From NCBI GenBank assembly GCA_016290835.1, contig JAEEVG010000004.1:1-64000 (forward strand): 64,000 bases of DNA. The letters are read 5' to 3'. Numbering within the stretch: the stretch's first letter is position 1; the number at the start of each line of letters is the position of its first letter. A program made the position numbers and the translations under genes. Source of the stretch: Bacteroidales bacterium. Its GTDB lineage: Bacteria; Bacteroidota; Bacteroidia; Bacteroidales; UBA932. Below, in pieces: positions 45,705-53,600 of this stretch. The notes under the pieces were generated by a model that saw only the letters and a program-made list of their open reading frames with translations, was not told the origin of the DNA and did not search any database.

Positions 45705-46423
45705 TTCATGACCGTGCTGGTGCCGAACACCGATGCGTGGTGCTGGCGGTTGTCTTCGATCTGCCCGATGATGCCGTCCTTGATGTGGATGATCTTGTTG
45801 GTGGCGTTGGCGACACCGCTCTCATGGGTCACGACGATGATGGTCATCCGGTCTTCCCGGTTGAGCTGCTGCAGCAACTCCATGATCTCGACCGATGTCT
45901 TCGAGTCCAGGGCGCCCGTGGGCTCGTCCGCCAGGACGATTCGGGGGCTGGTGATCAGCGCCCGCGCGATAGCCACGCGTTGCTTCTGGCCTCCGGACAT
46001 CTCGTTCGGATAATGCTTCGCCCAGTCGGCAAGGCCCAGGCGGTCGAGGTATTCCATCGCCATCTGGTGACGTTTCTTGCGCGCAATACCTTGATAGAAG
46101 AGCGGCAGTTCCACGTTCTCGACGGCGGTTTTGAAGCCGATGAGATTGTAGGACTGGAAGATGAATCCGATCATCCGGTTGCGGTAGTCAGCAGCCTGAC
46201 GCTCGGACAGGCCCTTGATCAACTTGCCGTCTATATAATATTCGCCGGAATCATAATTGTCCAGGATGCCCAGGATGTTGAGCAGGGTGGATTTGCCGGA
46301 GCCGGAGGCGCCCATGATGGAGACGAACTCCCCGCTGTCGATGGAGAGGTCGATTCCCTTCAGCACGTGCAAGGGCTGGCCGTTGTTGTATGTCTTGTTG
46401 ACGTCTTTGAGTTCGATGAGCAT
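45701..46423 (-). CDS. ABC transporter ATP-binding protein (MacB/LolD type)
   Basis: The 240-residue ATPase has Walker A IMGASGSGKSTLLN (about 37-50), a Q-loop (IGFIFQSYNL), the signature MSGGQKQRVAIARAL, Walker B RIVLADEPTGALDSK, and the switch histidine in TIIVVTHES. It powers the two MacB-type permeases. The ATG at 46423 (MLIELKDVNKTY) is chosen because the upstream in-frame extension crosses the promoter region and lacks homology-like character. It is the first gene of the operon ATPase-permease-permease-adaptor-TolC. Confidence 0.94.
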   Translation of the reverse strand: MLIELKDVNKTYNNGQPLHVLKGIDLSIDSGEFVSIMGASGSGKSTLLNILGILDNYDSGEYYIDGKLIKGLSERQAADYRNRMIGFIFQSYNLIGFKTAVENVELPLFYQGIARKKRHQMAMEYLDRLGLADWAKHYPNEMSGGQKQRVAIARALITSPRIVLADEPTGALDSKTSVEIMELLQQLNREDRMTIIVVTHESGVANATNKIIHIKDGIIGQIEDNRQHHASVFGTSTVMK

Positions 46424-46425
46424 AT

Positions 46426-46480
46426 AGTGTACTATTGAACTATTACACTGCAAAGGTATACATTATTTTTTTATCTGCAA
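46426..46480 (-). promoter_or_regulatory. promoter and candidate operator of the export operon
   Basis: On the minus strand TTG (46480-46478), a 19-nt spacer and TACCTTTG (46458-46451) give a full consensus promoter. Between it and the ATG lies an inverted repeat AGTGTA (46426-46431) and TACACT (46444-46449) with a 12-bp, partly symmetrical centre. It overlaps the expected transcription start and could bind a repressor; no regulator gene is adjacent. Confidence 0.7.
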
Positions 46481-46602
46481 GAATAATTCCAGCTTTTTTT
46501 GTCTGTCGCACTTATCATTCTTTTCGCAAAGATACAATTGTTTTATTGAAATGCAATAGAATCTTATTGATTTTTAGCGAATATTTATTGTTTTTCGAGA
46601 AT

Positions 46603-46761
46603 TCACGCGGAAAAGACGGTGTAATCTTCCTCGAAACCCGCTACCCCGCCCGCCCATAATACCACCGCCTTCATTCCATTCCAGAAATAGGTGTCCAGTA
46701 AACCGCCTTCGTACGCGATATTTGTGGCTACCTGTCGGACTTTTTGTTGATTATCAGCCAT
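46603..46761 (-). CDS. possible 52-residue small protein
   Basis: An open frame begins MADNQQKVRQVATNIAYEGG and ends AGFEEDYTVFSA with TGA. The composition is well balanced and unlike the Arg/Pro-rich frames around it, with a hydrophobic central stretch (GMKAVVLWAGGVAG). No promoter box lies just upstream and no family is recognised. It is the only credible coding candidate between the export operon and the 47.3-kb gene, and may equally be a remnant. Confidence 0.35.
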   Translation of the reverse strand: MADNQQKVRQVATNIAYEGGLLDTYFWNGMKAVVLWAGGVAGFEEDYTVFSA

Positions 46762-47293
46762 TTGATGGTATAGGTGTACGGCTTTTTTGCACCAGAAGGC
46801 GTTTTTCTGGACACCTGTCTGAAAGATGAGTCAACCCCCGCCAGAGATAATCCGGGTGGCCCGGAAAAAGGCCTTCCGCCGGGCCATCCTCCACGTCAAA
46901 TAACATCCTTACGGGATTTTCAGACAGAATACAGCCTTCTTTCTGTCTGTAGGGAGATTTTTGTCGACCTATGGACAGGTATAGGGCCTCTGGCTGTCTG
47001 TAGGTCATCCATATTGATGGGCCGGACAGGATCAAGGCTGTTTTCTGTCCGTAGGCCCCGATGGCTGCCACTGGCTGTGAAGTCTGGCTTGCCAACCACC
47101 GCAGCGGGGTGTAAAATGGGCTCTGGGACACCCCGGGGGATGGGAAACCAGGCAGCGGGGTGAGAATCGGGGTCTGGGACACCCCGGACGGGGGAGGATT
47201 GCCGGTCTGGCCGGCAATGACATGAATGGCCGGGGATGAAGGCCGGTCCCCGGCCGGGACGGACGCCGAGGCGGGACGGCGGGAGCTGCGGAC
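46762..47293. other. intergenic region without a confident gene
   Basis: About 530 bp dominated by a degenerate 51-bp tandem repeat (listed separately). Because 51 is a multiple of three, two overlapping minus-strand frames stay open through it, so openness is not evidence of coding. No promoter box of the TAnnTTTG type points into it. Confidence 0.55.
46892..47202. repeat. degenerate 51-bp tandem repeat array, about six units
   Basis: CTGTCTGTAGG occurs at 46943 and 46994 and as CTGTCCGTAGG at 47045, exactly 51 bp apart. GGACAGG follows at 46973 and 47024, with AGACAGA at 46922. Further on, GCAGCGGGGTG starts units at 47101 and 47152, again 51 bp apart, both continuing to TCTGGGACACCCCGG. 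Translated on the minus strand this gives 17-residue repeats (YRQPEALYLSIGRQKSP, YGQKTALILSGPSIWMT). Units at the two ends differ, so the array is old or composed of two families with one period. Confidence 0.75.
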
Positions 47294-47334
47294 AAAAAAA
47301 GAAGGCGACCGATAATCGCTTATCAGTCACCTTC
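47294..47334 (-). terminator. rho-independent terminator of the RIC-LuxR/queH operon
   Basis: On the minus strand a 15-bp stem with two G-U pairs (47334-47320 with 47315-47301, loop GCGA) is followed by seven T (47300-47294). It lies 20 bp after the stop codon of the 58-residue gene. Confidence 0.88.
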
Positions 47335-47353
47335 TTTTCGTGGGAATCCCCCC

Positions 47354-47530
47354 CTAGATCTTGTCGCGGATCAGGAAGTAGTACACTGCGAAGCCGATCC
47401 AGCTGAAAATCACGACCGCAATGGAGAGGAGGACCTTCTTCAGCAGGGTGAGCTTGTTGTGCTTGAAAATGTCAAGCACGCACCAGATGGCGAGAACGAC
47501 GCCAAGGATGTAAATAATTCTTGCTAACAT
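47354..47530 (-). CDS. small membrane protein, PLDc_N-like
   Basis: The 58-residue protein has two membrane helices: ARIIYILGVVLAIWCVLDIF and KVLLSIAVVIFSWIGFAVYY, joined by a short basic loop (KHNKLTLLKK). The pattern (D-I-F, then K, then G-x-x-x-Y-Y) matches the phospholipase-D N-terminal-type domain found alone in many small bacterial proteins. Function is unknown. The ATG at 47530 is chosen because the upstream frame belongs to the 3' end of queH; the start follows the queH stop by 1 bp. Confidence 0.8.
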   Translation of the reverse strand: MLARIIYILGVVLAIWCVLDIFKHNKLTLLKKVLLSIAVVIFSWIGFAVYYFLIRDKI

Positions 47531-47531
47531 A

Positions 47532-48116
47532 TTAAATTGGTTTAGAGGGTTGTTGTCTTGAGAATTCGCAGCCGCACCAGGTCTGGTTGTAGAAGCCCTG
47601 CTCCCGGAGCACGGCATTCCGCCGCTCCTGCAGGCCGCCCTTCCGCCAGTTCTGCGGCCAGAAGGACACGGCCTCCCCGGCGGCGGTGCAGGCCGCGGTG
47701 CCGGCGCGGTTCACCTGCTCCAGGTCTTTCCAGCGCGAGGACGCGAGGGTCGTGGCGAGCACCGGCAGGCCCTGTTCCGCGGCATACTCCGCAGCCCGCC
47801 CGAGCCGGAAACGGAAACAGGCCTCGCAGCGGCGGCCTCGTTCGGGTTCGTCTTCAAGCCCGCGGACGGCCTCCAGCCACGCTTCGTGGTCGTAGGCATC
47901 TTCCACCAGTTCCACCCCCATCCGCACGGCGTAGCGCCGCAACTCTCCCAGGCGCAAGTCGTACTCCTCCCGGGGCGTGATGTTCGAATTGCTGAAGAAG
48001 AGCAGCGGACGGATACCGCTGTCCCGGAGGCATTCGAGAATGGCTCCGGAGCAGGGCGCACAGCACGTGTGCAGCAGGATGTCCTTCGCGCCCGCGGGCG
48101 CTTCCACTTTCAACAT
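47532..48116 (-). CDS. queH: epoxyqueuosine reductase QueH
   Basis: The 194-residue enzyme catalyses the last step of queuosine tRNA modification. Its cysteine signature is visible: LLHTCCAPCSGA (about 15-26), GRRCEACFRFRLGRA (about 93-107), and FYNQTWCGCEFS near the C-terminus, as in the QueH (DUF208) family with its iron-sulfur and extra iron site. It follows the RIC-LuxR gene by 3 bp, which is notable since both bind iron. It is distinct from the cobalamin-dependent QueG type. Confidence 0.93.
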   Translation of the reverse strand: MLKVEAPAGAKDILLHTCCAPCSGAILECLRDSGIRPLLFFSNSNITPREEYDLRLGELRRYAVRMGVELVEDAYDHEAWLEAVRGLEDEPERGRRCEACFRFRLGRAAEYAAEQGLPVLATTLASSRWKDLEQVNRAGTAACTAAGEAVSFWPQNWRKGGLQERRNAVLREQGFYNQTWCGCEFSRQQPSKPI

Positions 48117-48119
48117 GGG

Positions 48120-49058
48120 CTATTCGATGGCGTTGATGTCGATCAGGTTGTTCAGGATGGCATACACCGTCAGGCCCGCCACGGTCTTGATCCCGATCTT
48201 GCGGGTGATGTTCTTGCGATGGGTGATCACGGTGTTGATGGAGATGTTGTGCTTGTCCGCGATCTCTTTGTTGAGCAGGCCCCGGGCCACGCTGACCAGG
48301 ATCTCCTTCTCCCGGTCGGAGAGTTCCTGCCGTTCGGAGTCGGCCTCCCCGGAAGCGGCGACGCTCTCGCGGGGATGGCGGGGATTCTCCAGCAGGCGCA
48401 CCATCGGCACGAGGACGCTGTCCTCGATGTAGGTGTGGCATTTGAGGTCTTCCTGCAGGGCGAATATCTTGAGCAGCAGGGAGATGCGCGAGCTCCGGTC
48501 GCACTCCGGGGGCAGGGACTTCATCACCAGGTTCTTGAAGTCGGATAGCTTCTCGTCGATATTGGAATGGTTCTCCTCGAAGCGGTCGATGCAGAAGGTG
48601 CCGCGGTGCGCGCCGATGATCAGATCCTGGACATAGGGGATCACTTCCTGCTCCTCGAAGGCAAAATGGTTCTCCAGCTCGGTCTTGTAGCCCCGGAAGA
48701 AGTCCCAGACCACCTGGCGCCGCCGCTCCGGGCAGGGTGCGAGCAGCCGGCCGGTCGCCTCCTCCATCTCCACCAGGGCCCGGCTCAGGTAGTAGTCGTG
48801 CGACTGATGCAGATAGCGCAGCACGTCGCCGACGTGGCAGCGGCGCAGCACTTCCATCGAGGGTTTGAAGTCCGGAGAGGAATAGACCTCGCACAGCAGG
48901 ATGATCGTATCCGGGTCCAGGCCGGACTGGATGCAGACTTCGGAGATCGTCTTCTCGCCGAAACTGCCGTCGATTCCCACGCGCGCGAGCACCCCGAGCA
49001 GCCGGTAATTGGCCTCGATCAGGTCTGCAACTTTCATCTTGCCGGAGTACTTGTCCAT
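48120..49058 (-). CDS. RIC/hemerythrin-like di-iron domain fused to a LuxR-type DNA-binding domain
   Basis: The 312-residue protein has an ScdA-N-like domain (about 8-62, VADLIEANYRLLGVLARVGI). A hemerythrin-like four-helix domain follows (about 75-225) with candidate iron ligands His84/87, His131, Glu135, His164, His208 and Glu212, a spacing close to that of YtfE/RIC. A GerE/LuxR helix-turn-helix closes it (about 246-305, LSDREKEILVSVARGLLNKE). RIC proteins repair iron-sulfur clusters damaged by nitric oxide, so this looks like an iron- or NO/O2-responsive regulator; that is inference. The ATG at 49058 is chosen since a TAAATTTG box lies 6 nt before it. Confidence 0.85.
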   Translation of the reverse strand: MDKYSGKMKVADLIEANYRLLGVLARVGIDGSFGEKTISEVCIQSGLDPDTIILLCEVYSSPDFKPSMEVLRRCHVGDVLRYLHQSHDYYLSRALVEMEEATGRLLAPCPERRRQVVWDFFRGYKTELENHFAFEEQEVIPYVQDLIIGAHRGTFCIDRFEENHSNIDEKLSDFKNLVMKSLPPECDRSSRISLLLKIFALQEDLKCHTYIEDSVLVPMVRLLENPRHPRESVAASGEADSERQELSDREKEILVSVARGLLNKEIADKHNISINTVITHRKNITRKIGIKTVAGLTVYAILNNLIDINAIE

Positions 49059-49064
49059 ACCATA

Positions 49065-49072
49065 CAAATTTA
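49065..49072 (-). promoter_or_regulatory. -7 promoter box of the RIC-LuxR operon
   Basis: TAAATTTG on the minus strand, 6 nt before the ATG at 49058. An in-frame start at 49076 would lie upstream of transcription. It is back to back with the tRNA-Leu promoter; no clean -33 TTG. Confidence 0.5.
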
Positions 49073-49082
49073 ACAAAAATTT

Positions 49083-49112
49083 TTGCGATTATCAGAATTA
49101 TCCCTATTTTTG
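49083..49112 (+). promoter_or_regulatory. promoter of tRNA-Leu
   Basis: TTG (49083-49085), 19-nt spacer, TATTTTTG (49105-49112): full consensus, with the tRNA 5' end 18 nt beyond. Confidence 0.8.
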
Positions 49113-49130
49113 CAGTCCCAAAGTAGAACT

Positions 49131-49213
49131 GCGGCAGTGGTGAAATGGTAGACACGCTACTTTGAGGGGGTAGTGGGCATTGGCCTGTGTGAGTTCGAGT
49201 CTCACCTGCCGCA
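49131..49213 (+). tRNA. tRNA-Leu (GAG)
   Basis: An 83-nt cloverleaf has the acceptor stem GCGGCAG/CTGCCGC, A discriminator and no encoded CCA. The anticodon loop TTGAGGG gives GAG. The long variable arm (class II, GTGGGCATTGGCCTGTG region) and T arm GTGAGTTCGAGTCTCAC are as expected for Leu. Confidence 0.96.
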
Positions 49214-49215
49214 CG

Positions 49216-49246
49216 AAAAAGGACATCCGGTTCGGATGTCCTTTTT
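49216..49246. terminator. bidirectional terminator between tRNA-Leu and the lipoprotein gene
   Basis: GGACATCCG pairs with CGGATGTCC (49221-49229 with 49233-49241) and is flanked by A5 on the left and T5 on the right, so it can stop transcription of the tRNA on the plus strand and of the lipoprotein gene on the minus strand. Confidence 0.9.
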
Positions 49247-49280
49247 CGTTTATAACGTTTTTCTTTCCGGCTGGCGGGGG

Positions 49281-49694
49281 TCAGTTGCTTCTCTTCAGCA
49301 CGAATGTGTCGGCGATGCCGTCACAGTTATATGCATCCAGCGACATCGTATTTCCGCCTATCTCCCCGGAATAGGAAATGATGGTCTGGCCCCCGGCGCT
49401 CCGGGACAGGCTGAACGAATCCCCTGCAGACCAGTTGACATCATATTTCACCTGGGTCATCCCCAGCAGCCCCGCATAGCCGTGGTAGACGGAACAGGTC
49501 TGTCCGCCGCCATTGAAATGGAGCATGATGACGGCCCTCCGGTCCTCCAGTTCGCCCGTCGTTCCATTCAGGGTCTGAGCCGGGTACTCTCCGCACCACA
49601 AGCTATCTTCGTAGGTCACATCCTGTTTCGTACAGGAAAGCGCCAGGCTGAGGACGATTGCCATAAAACCAACGATTCTTCGAAGTGTCTTCAT
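49281..49694 (-). CDS. small lipoprotein of unknown function
   Basis: The 137-residue protein has a lipoprotein signal with lipobox LALSC (Cys about 21) followed by T-K-Q-D. The mature part is small and beta-rich (AVIMLHFNGGGQTCSVYHG, TIISYSGEIGGNTMSLDAYN), perhaps a lipocalin-like or small barrel fold. No family is recognised. No promoter box of the usual type is clear upstream; the gene is monocistronic and ends 35 bp from the shared terminator. Confidence 0.7.
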   Translation of the reverse strand: MKTLRRIVGFMAIVLSLALSCTKQDVTYEDSLWCGEYPAQTLNGTTGELEDRRAVIMLHFNGGGQTCSVYHGYAGLLGMTQVKYDVNWSAGDSFSLSRSAGGQTIISYSGEIGGNTMSLDAYNCDGIADTFVLKRSN

Positions 49695-49801
49695 ATTTCA
49701 ACTCTTTTTGTAGAATAAACACACCCAACCCCGAAACACTGCCCCACAAACCCGAAAAAGAATAATACGATCCCCCGGCGTGATTTCTCACTGATTCTTA
49801 T

Positions 49802-49809
49802 TATCTTTG
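49802..49809 (+). promoter_or_regulatory. -7 promoter box of the FISUMP/1291-residue protein operon
   Basis: TATCTTTG, 56 nt before the ATG at 49866. The expected -33 position lacks a clean TTG. It gives a leader of about 50 nt, unlike the leaderless genes elsewhere in this window. Confidence 0.5.
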
Positions 49810-49865
49810 AAATTGGAAGGGTGCGGCCCTTCCGGGCCACTTTTCCACTAAAGCCAGATAACGAT

Positions 49866-50627
49866 ATGCGAAAACTCCTCCTACCCGTCCTTCTCGGAGC
49901 GCTGTTGCTCCCGGGCCGGCTCCTGGCGCAGCCGGAGCCCGTGGACCTGGGCCTGTCCGTCAAATGGGCCTCCTGCAACCTGGGCGCCGACTCCCCCGAA
50001 GACCCCGGCGACCTGTACGCCTGGGGAGAGCTCAAACCCAAGAACAGCTATGTCCTGGACAACTATAAATTCTTCGAACCCGGGCCCGGCCAGACGAGTG
50101 TCAATCCCTGGAACCTCGACTGGCTCCTGACCAAATACTGCTCGGACAAAGAATATGGTCCCCAGAAAACACATTACGGCACGGTGGACCGCCGGGTTAT
50201 CCTCGAACTCGAAGACGACGTGGCCAACGTGAAACTGGGCGGGAAATGGCGCATCCCCATGCAGGAAGAGCGGGATGAACTATTCAACGAATGCACCTGG
50301 ACCTGGAAAAAGGTAAAAGGCGTACCAGGCTACGAAGTGACCAGCAAGGTCAACGGCAACAGCATCTTCCTCCCCGTCACGGGCTATTTTATGGATGAAG
50401 ACCTCATCCGCCCGGACGACCTGGGCTACTACTGGACCTCCTCCTTGTATCTCGACGACCCCCGGAAGGCCATCTTCTGGGGATTCAGCGAGAAGGAAAT
50501 CTATCCGAGACTCAACCAGGTACCCAACCCCTATGGACACCAGGTCGCGATGTGGTCGCGCGCCGTCGGTTTTGCCATCCGTCCCGTAATCCTATCAGAT
50601 TCCTACCAATATGCGAACCAGGATTAA
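49866..50627 (+). CDS. FISUMP-type (major paralogous domain) secreted protein
   Basis: The 253-residue exported protein (signal peptide about 1-21, ending LLAQPE) matches the Fibrobacter succinogenes major paralogous domain common in Bacteroidetes: VDLGLSVKWASCNLGADSPE, YAWGELKPK, GGKWRIPMQEERDELFNEC, FLPVTGYFMDED, YYWTSSLYLDDP and RAVGFAIRPV. This is a C-type-lectin-like surface fold of unknown ligand. Its last 17 nt overlap the start of the 1291-residue protein gene, so the two are translated together. The ATG at 49866 begins the signal peptide. Confidence 0.85.
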   Translation: MRKLLLPVLLGALLLPGRLLAQPEPVDLGLSVKWASCNLGADSPEDPGDLYAWGELKPKNSYVLDNYKFFEPGPGQTSVNPWNLDWLLTKYCSDKEYGPQKTHYGTVDRRVILELEDDVANVKLGGKWRIPMQEERDELFNECTWTWKKVKGVPGYEVTSKVNGNSIFLPVTGYFMDEDLIRPDDLGYYWTSSLYLDDPRKAIFWGFSEKEIYPRLNQVPNPYGHQVAMWSRAVGFAIRPVILSDSYQYANQD

Positions 50628-53600
50628 TCTGTTTTGGGGCGTCCTGCTGGCCTTCGCGCTCCTGTCCACCTCCCTGCCCGCCCAGGACAAAGGATACTGG
50701 GTGCTTTCGCATTTCCACTTCCGGGACGACTATTTCAATTACCACCACGACTTCATCGAAGGGACGGTCACCTACACCTCCTCCAGGAGCGTCGCAACCG
50801 GCGGGACCATGTACATGGGAGCCGGTACCCAAGAAATAACCGACGAGGAGGAAATCGCCCGCCTGGGCCACGGTTTCACGGAGAACAGCATGAAGGTAGG
50901 TCTGATGCGCAAATCGGTCGTCACCTGGTCCACCCCACCCCAGACCGTGAAGGCCGGCGAAGAGCATCTCATCAAGATCAACGCCAGCCTGGATATCGGA
51001 GAAAAAGACCAGGAATACGATGTGTCCGTCGAACTGGAGAGACGCGACCAGGGGGATTACCCGCCGCCGGACGAGCGGGATTCCCACAACGACAAACGCG
51101 GATCGCTGGGTCTGGACGATTCTAATACAAAAATCGTCAACCAGAACCCCTGGGGGAAAAAAGTCCCGATGGTCCCGCCCTTCAACCATCCGAAGTACTA
51201 TGAGTTGGAACTCAGCTATACTTCCTATATAATGGGCAAAGTTGTCTCTGCGGCCTATGTCTACAAATACGTCCCCGACCTGAAAGAGGTGACCACCTTC
51301 GCCTCGGACGAGGAAGGAGAAGATATCGGAGGAGGCGGATCCGACCCGGACAGCCACAAGATTCCCTGGGGGATCATCGGCGTAGGCATCGTGGGCGGCG
51401 GCATCGTCGGGGCCCGGACCCTGCGGAAGTCCCAAAAGAACAAGAAATCCGATCAAAAGAAATCGAAGAAAAAGAAGAAAGAAGAAGAGAACGAGGAGGA
51501 GCACAGCACCTTCCGGATGGTCCTCTACAAGGAATTCGGCGACACGCTGGTCCTGGGCGAGGCAGCCCGGATGGTAGGCGCCCGGATCGAGGAGATCAAA
51601 CCCGGCGGGACCGTCGTCGAACGGCCCGACCTGACCGCGCGCATCTCCATCGCTGCCGAAGAAGGCTGCAACACGGGCAATGTCCGCACGCAGGGCCGCT
51701 ACAAGGCGGCGGACGTCTCCGTTGAACCGAAACCGGACGGCTCCGCCCCGGAGCTCGCCAAAGTGCGCTTCAGCTTCAGCGGCACCGGCGGCATGTACAT
51801 CAACCACGTAGTCTTCCGGGTCGAGAGCGCCCCCGAGCTGGTGATGGACGAATCCCTGACCTTCGCGGCCTTCTCCAACCAGACCTTGACGATGGAGATG
51901 GGCATCAACGGCTATGCCGGCCGGGGCGATGTGGAGAAACTGGAAATCTCCCTGCCCCGCGGCGCCGACGAATTCTTCACCGCCCGGCTCACCCAGGATG
52001 CGGAGAACCCCAGGAAGTTCGTCGCCACGCTGACCGAGACCGGGAAACTCCCGCCGGAAGAGAAGTACGATCCCGACGCCGGCGAAATCGAGCAGTACAT
52101 CTGCGAGGTGTCCATCTATCTGCGCGGCCTGCAGGACCCCGTGTCCGGCAGCTTCGACCTGTTCCGCCTGCACCTGGGCCTGGCCATGGACCTGCGCGCC
52201 CTGAAGGGCTACCTGGTGACCTGGGACAGCACCTACGACCACGAAATCCTCCCGGAAAGCCCGGAAGGAAGGAAGAAGTTCGGCGAAGCCGCCATCCGCT
52301 TCCGGCTGATCGTGGAAGAGCCCGAAACCGGACAGATCAAGAGCGTCATCCCGGACAAGGACCCGGCCTTCGTGTTCCTGGACCTGCCGGATGAGAGCCT
52401 CCTCTTCCTGGACAAATACGGCAACCAGATCCAGAACCTCTGCGAGAGCATGAAGTTCCAATATGCTTTCGAGACCGTCGCTGAGGATAATTTGGTCCTC
52501 GGAACCATCCATGCGACCGAGGGCGGTCTGCTGCCGCCCAACCGGGCCAAGGCGAAAGTCCTGATGGTGGTCTCCTGGCACGGGCAGACCTACAGCCAGG
52601 AGATGGTGGTGCCCATTATCTCGCAGCCCTTCGTGGACATCAACGACAACCGGCGCTACAACGAATGGCTGAAAGACAACCAGCGCAAGTTCGAGCAGCT
52701 GGTGGACATCCGCTACAAGATTGCCTTCGATCCCCGTTTCAACGAGCTGATGCCTTTTTACTATAAGGTTTACGCGCTGGTGGAAGGCTACGACCCGCGC
52801 TTCGGCATCTACGAACCGGACTACAACAACATCATGCGGATCTTCAAGAGGTATTGCTCCGGCGAACTGGGCCACTACTTCGTGAACGATGCCGTCTGGA
52901 AGCCTACCTGGACCGAAGCCGACGAGAATTTCAACGCGTTCATGGCCACCTGGGGCTCGATGGAGAAATCCATTCCCGTCATCGGCATGCGCATCGCGCT
53001 GGGCTTCTTCACGGCCGGCGCCTCGGAGCTGGTCTTCACCCCGATGAGCGCTTTGACGAGGATGCAGGACTATGTGAACAAGGGCGGAGACAGCGCCTGG
53101 GAAGGCTTCAAGGTCGCCAGCAAGGAGGTCCTCTTCTGGGAAGGGGTCTTCTATGTGGGCGGCAAGGTATTCCAATACGCCAAGTACAGAGGCTGGACGG
53201 ATAAAGCCAAGGACCTCATCAAAGACAAAGCCAAAGCGGGTTACCAGAAACTCAAGGACATCTACAACAGCTTCAAGGCGGGCAAGGACAGCACCAAGCA
53301 GCTGAGCGGGGCGAAGAACGTGAACCTGGCCAAGCTTGGAAAGCAGGTCCAGGAAGGCGGCAAGAAGGTCTCGCAGATCTCGTCGAGCTCCCGGACCCGG
53401 GCGAACGATGCCATCCGCAAGACGCGCAGCCAGGGGGACAAGGCCTTCACCAAGGAATCCATCCTGGCGGAGGAGGCGGCCAAACGCGCCCGCCAGGACG
53501 CCAAGAAGATCCTGGACCACTTCGAAGAGGTGATGAACAACCCCACCGCCAGTCCGGAGGAAATGCGCCGCGCGACCCTCGCCCTGCAGGGCAACAAGAC

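Noticed and set aside
46690..46815. GGTGTCCAG (46690-46698) and CTGGACACC (46807-46815) as ends of a small mobile element
   Set aside because: The arms are only 9 bp, one lies in a possible small gene, no target duplication or transposase is seen.
46754..47182. 142-residue minus-strand frame with 17-residue repeats
   Set aside because: The 51-bp repeat keeps several frames open at once (another at 46920-47330), there is no promoter or ribosome-binding evidence, and codon content is Pro/Ser/Gln biased; kept as a repeat only.
46892..47202. CRISPR array
   Set aside because: Units are contiguous with no unique spacers, and diverge along their whole length; no cas genes are present.
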